From: Erythrobacter sp.
GTDB taxonomy: Bacteria; Pseudomonadota; Alphaproteobacteria; Sphingomonadales; Sphingomonadaceae
Reading direction: 5' to 3'
DNA length: 20,664 nucleotides
NCBI GenBank assembly: GCA_002695185.1
Contig: NZOF01000152.1
Span: 1 to 20,664 of the forward strand
This document shows, one piece after another, positions 18,180 through 20,664 of this stretch (positions are counted from its first letter, which is position 1; every line of letters starts with the position of its first letter). A program made the translations under genes and the position numbers. Under the pieces are notes generated by a model. The model was not told the origin of the DNA and did not search any database. It saw nothing but the letters and a program-made list of their open reading frames with translations.

Positions 18180-18879
18180 AGCTCGCTCCGTTGGCATCAA
18201 GCGTAGCGCCCGTGAGGCTCGCAGGCGCGTCCAGCGCACAGAATTCGATCAATCTTGCGATCTCATCTGGTTCAGCTACGCGGCCGAGCGGGATGTCTGC
18301 GAGAAGTCCCGGCCCGCCACGGCTTTCCAGATAATCGCCGGCCATTGCCGTGTCGGTAAAACCCGGGGTGATTGCGAAGCTCAAGATACCTTCCCCCGCA
18401 TAAGCGCGGGCAATGCTTTTATGCATGGCAAGCATACCGCCCTTGCTCGCTGCATAGTGCCAGTGAGCAGGTGAGTCGCCACGGTGACCTGCCCGACTGG
18501 CGACATGGACGATTCGCCCGGGACATTCACGCTCTTGCCAATGGCGCACAGCAAAGCGGCTTAGCTGGGCTGAAGCGGTCAGATTGATGCGCATCGTATC
18601 CTCCCACGCATCGAGCCATTCGATGTCCGAGCGCTCGATCGGGTTCGGATCGAACAGACCCGCGTTGTTGACCAGCACGTCGATCTTGCCTCCCGATCGA
18701 GCGAGGGCAGCGTGCCACAAATCGTGGGGCGCATTGGGTTCGCAGAAATCGGATGGAACGGTGTCGGTGCGCTCGCTTTGCGTCGCCTGGCCGATGACCA
18801 TGGCGCCGCGCGCTTCGAGTGCTGCTTTGGCGGCGGCGCCGATTCCACGGGAGGAGCCGGTGAGAAGGATGCTTGTCAT
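18169..18879 (-). CDS. Short-chain dehydrogenase/reductase (SDR)
   Basis: A 236-residue classical SDR oxidoreductase. The nucleotide-binding motif is TGSSRGIG (7-14), followed by NNAG (71-74), the catalytic serine S128 in VASRAG, and Y142-x3-K146 in YAASKGG. After the Rossmann strands comes a TPGFTDTAM segment, and near the C-terminus LTGATLDANGASYVR, a normal SDR ending. The substrate is unknown. Start ATG 18877-18879 was chosen from the family N-terminus (MTSILLTGSS); the frame is open a further 92 codons upstream, but that part runs into sdhC on the other strand. The ribosome-binding site is weak. It is first in the minus-strand operon and divergent from sdhC. Confidence 0.92.
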   Translation of the reverse strand: MTSILLTGSSRGIGAAAKAALEARGAMVIGQATQSERTDTVPSDFCEPNAPHDLWHAALARSGGKIDVLVNNAGLFDPNPIERSDIEWLDAWEDTMRINLTASAQLSRFAVRHWQERECPGRIVHVASRAGHRGDSPAHWHYAASKGGMLAMHKSIARAYAGEGILSFAITPGFTDTAMAGDYLESRGGPGLLADIPLGRVAEPDEIARLIEFCALDAPASLTGATLDANGASYVR

Positions 18880-18989
18880 GCAAGCCGCTATTCGGAATTT
18901 TGCAGCAAATGTCGAGGCCGTGCGCCTTGCGCAGGCTGTCATCTTCGCTAAGGAGGCCCGACTGAATTCACGTAACGGACAAGGCATCC
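18880..18989. promoter_or_regulatory. Divergent SDR/sdhC control region
   Basis: A 110-bp gap between the SDR and sdhC starts. On the plus strand TTGCGC (18927-18932) and TAAGGA (18949-18954) with a 16-bp spacer are a weak promoter candidate for sdh. AAGG lies 6 nt before the sdhC ATG. Nothing convincing was found for the SDR gene. Confidence 0.35.
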
Positions 18990-19370
18990 ATGGCAAACCG
19001 CCCGCTTTCACCGCATCTGCAAATCTGGAAATGGGGCCCGCACATGCTGGTCTCGATCCTTCACCGCGTGACGGGGGACGGGCTTGCGCTAGTTGGTCTC
19101 GCCGTTCTGCTTTGGTGGCTAGGGGCGATGGCAGGCGGGGCGGATAGCTACGCAACCTTCGCTGAAATCATGGGCTCCCCGATCGGGGTCATCGTTTTGG
19201 TCGGCCTGAGCTGGGCTTTCTTCAGCCACATGATGAGCGGCCTGCGCCATTTCGTGCTGGACATCGGAGCGGGCTACGAGCTCGATACGAACAAGACCTG
19301 GTCGATCCTGGCGCCAGTTCTCGGTATTCTCCTCACCATCGCCTTCTGGGCGGTGATCCTTCTCAAGTGA
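18990..19370 (+). CDS. sdhC: Succinate dehydrogenase cytochrome b556 subunit
   Basis: A 126-residue membrane anchor of complex II with three hydrophobic helices (about 30-50, 62-82, 104-124). It begins RPLSPHLQIWKW and carries SILHRVTG, whose S22 and R26 correspond to the quinone-site serine and arginine of E. coli SdhC. HMMSGLRH follows, whose first histidine H80 matches the heme ligand H84 of E. coli. It is first in an sdhCDA order and probably heads the operon. Confidence 0.95.
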   Translation: MANRPLSPHLQIWKWGPHMLVSILHRVTGDGLALVGLAVLLWWLGAMAGGADSYATFAEIMGSPIGVIVLVGLSWAFFSHMMSGLRHFVLDIGAGYELDTNKTWSILAPVLGILLTIAFWAVILLK

Positions 19371-19379
19371 GCTTAATTC

Positions 19380-19766
19380 ATGAGTGACGGAACTCCAATC
19401 GGACGCGTGCGCGGGCTGGGCCCGGCGCATGAAGGTGCGCATCACTGGTTGATGCAGCGCTTCACCGCCATCGGCAATCTGGTGCTGATGCTTTTTCTGG
19501 CGATCAGTCTCGCGCTGCTGCCTTCGTATGATTACGCGACAGTGTCTGAATGGGCCTCGCAGACGCTTCCAGCGACTGCGCTCGCTCTGCTGATTGTCAG
19601 CGTTTTCTGGCATGCACGGCTTGGTTTGCAGGTACTCGTGGAAGATTACGTCCACGATGCCGGTTCCAAATTCGCCGTGATCACCCTTCTTAACCTTGCA
19701 ACTATCGGCGGCGGTGCCTTCGGCCTGATCTCGATTGCCCGCATCGCCCTCGGAGGAGCCGTCTGA
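19380..19766 (+). CDS. sdhD: Succinate dehydrogenase membrane anchor subunit
   Basis: A 128-residue hydrophobic protein with three helices (about 30-48, 63-80, 98-124). H78 in FWHARLG matches the conserved histidine H71 of E. coli SdhD. The pair D89-Y90 in VEDYVH matches the quinone-site D82-Y83 with the same 11-residue spacing. It begins 9 nt after sdhC without a strong ribosome-binding site, and its stop shares one base with the sdhA start (TGATG). Confidence 0.94.
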   Translation: MSDGTPIGRVRGLGPAHEGAHHWLMQRFTAIGNLVLMLFLAISLALLPSYDYATVSEWASQTLPATALALLIVSVFWHARLGLQVLVEDYVHDAGSKFAVITLLNLATIGGGAFGLISIARIALGGAV

Positions 19767-20664
19767 TGGCCCGTACCGACACTTTCGAAATTGGCGGTCG
19801 CAGCTACCCGATCATCGATCACGTCTATGACTCCGTGGTAGTTGGGGCGGGCGGTTCTGGCCTGCGCGCCACCATGGGCAGCGCCGAAGCCGGTCTGAAA
19901 ACGGCCTGCATCACCAAGGTCTTCCCAACGCGCTCGCACACTGTGGCGGCACAGGGCGGCATTGCGGCCAGCCTCGGCAACAACACGCCCGATCACTGGT
20001 CGTGGCACATGTACGATACCGTGAAGGGTTCGGACTGGCTCGGCGACCAGGACGCGATCGAATATATGGTCCGCGAAGCTCCTCAGGCGGTCTACGAGCT
20101 TGAGCATGCAGGCGTGCCCTTCAGCCGTAACGATGATGGCACGATCTACCAGCGTCCGTTCGGCGGTCACATGCAGAACATGGGCGAAGGCCCGCCGGTG
20201 CAGCGCACCTGCGCGGCGGCCGACCGTACCGGTCATGCGATGCTGCACGCGCTCTACCAGCAGAGCCTGAAGTACGACGCGGACTTCTTCATCGAATATT
20301 TCGCGCTCGACCTGATCATGGAAGATGGGCCTGACGGCAAGGTTTGCCGCGGTGTGATCGCTATGTGCCTCGACGACGGGACCATCCACCGCTTCCGCAG
20401 CCAGGCCGTCGTGCTCGCGACGGGCGGTTATGGCCGCTGCTATTTCACTGCGACCAGCGCACACACCTGCACCGGTGACGGTGGCGGCATGGTGCTGCGC
20501 GCAGGCTTGCCGCTGCAGGACATGGAATTCGTTCAGTTCCATCCGACCGGCATCTATGGTGCAGGCGTGCTGATTACGGAAGGCGCGCGCGGCGAGGGCG
20601 GTTACCTGACCAACTCCGAAGGCGAGCGTTTCATGGAACGCTATGCTCCCTCGGCCAAGGATCT
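19766..20664 (+). CDS. sdhA: Succinate dehydrogenase flavoprotein subunit, 3' end cut by window edge
   Basis: The first 299 residues of the catalytic subunit that oxidises succinate to fumarate and passes electrons through FAD. It shows the FAD-binding GAGGSG (27-32), the covalent flavin-attachment histidine H58 in [11 protein letters not shown]259 in QFHPTGIYG, and the TEGARGEGG active-site loop. GGAGGAG 7 nt before the ATG is a strong ribosome-binding site. The full protein is usually about 600 residues, so roughly half is present. An iron-sulfur subunit gene sdhB would be expected just beyond the window. Confidence 0.97.
   Translation, partial: MARTDTFEIGGRSYPIIDHVYDSVVVGAGGSGLRATMGSAEAGLKTACITKVFPTRSHTVAAQGGIAASLGNNTPDHWSWHMYDTVKGSDWLGDQDAIEYMVREAPQAVYELEHAGVPFSRNDDGTIYQRPFGGHMQNMGEGPPVQRTCAAADRTGHAMLHALYQQSLKYDADFFIEYFALDLIMEDGPDGKVCRGVIAMCLDDGTIHRFRSQAVVLATGGYGRCYFTATSAHTCTGDGGGMVLRAGLPLQDMEFVQFHPTGIYGAGVLITEGARGEGGYLTNSEGERFMERYAPSAKD

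Noticed and set aside
18880..19155. N-terminal extension of the SDR frame by 92 residues
   Set aside because: It runs antisense through sdhC and precedes a perfect SDR N-terminus, so it is not part of the protein.

Overview
The window looks like chromosomal DNA of an alphaproteobacterium of the order Sphingomonadales, most likely the Erythrobacteraceae (Erythrobacter/Qipengyuania/Altererythrobacter group). I infer this from high GC content, the character of the housekeeping proteins, the sdhC-sdhD-sdhA order, the neighbouring bamD, recN and ligA, and a small HTH-like protein at the left edge of a kind I associate with sphingomonads. No tRNA, rRNA, CRISPR array, insertion sequence or prophage was seen. 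Both window edges cut genes: the HTH-like gene on the left and sdhA on the right.

Left part (1-3800). On the minus strand a six-helix membrane diguanylate cyclase (GGEEF) is followed by the HTH-like gene, with a nested inverted-repeat element between them. Divergent from the cyclase is a complete bacterial lipoxygenase with every iron ligand present. It ends at a good stem-loop terminator shared with the convergent proA.

Proline block (3800-7295). proC and proA form a minus-strand pair. proB is transcribed divergently from an AT-rich control region that contains small palindromes. Together they supply the three enzymes from glutamate to proline. The proC reading frame has no ATG, GTG or TTG ahead of its Rossmann glycine loop, so it appears to start at an AUU codon.

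Ion homeostasis block (7296-9884). A promoter-like pair, a structured leader of about 300 nt and a 41-codon small ORF precede nhaA (Na+/H+ antiporter). nhaA overlaps a TerC/Alx-type transporter gene by 4 nt. The leader is the best candidate here for an undescribed or unassigned regulatory RNA.

Housekeeping block (9885-15711). bamD (outer-membrane assembly lipoprotein), recN and ligA (DNA repair and ligation, overlapping by 4 nt) and a membrane-anchored class-A-type serine hydrolase lie on the plus strand. bamD and recN both have promoter-like hexamers so close to the ATG that their transcripts may be nearly leaderless.

Minus-strand operon (15677-18879). SDR oxidoreductase, subclass-B3-type metallo-beta-lactamase-fold exported protein, prmA and a DUF2459 membrane-anchored protein overlap one another by 11, 4 and 4 nt. 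The last gene runs 35 nt into the end of the serine hydrolase gene.

Right edge (18880-20664). sdhC, sdhD and the first half of sdhA encode the membrane anchors and flavoprotein of succinate dehydrogenase (complex II).
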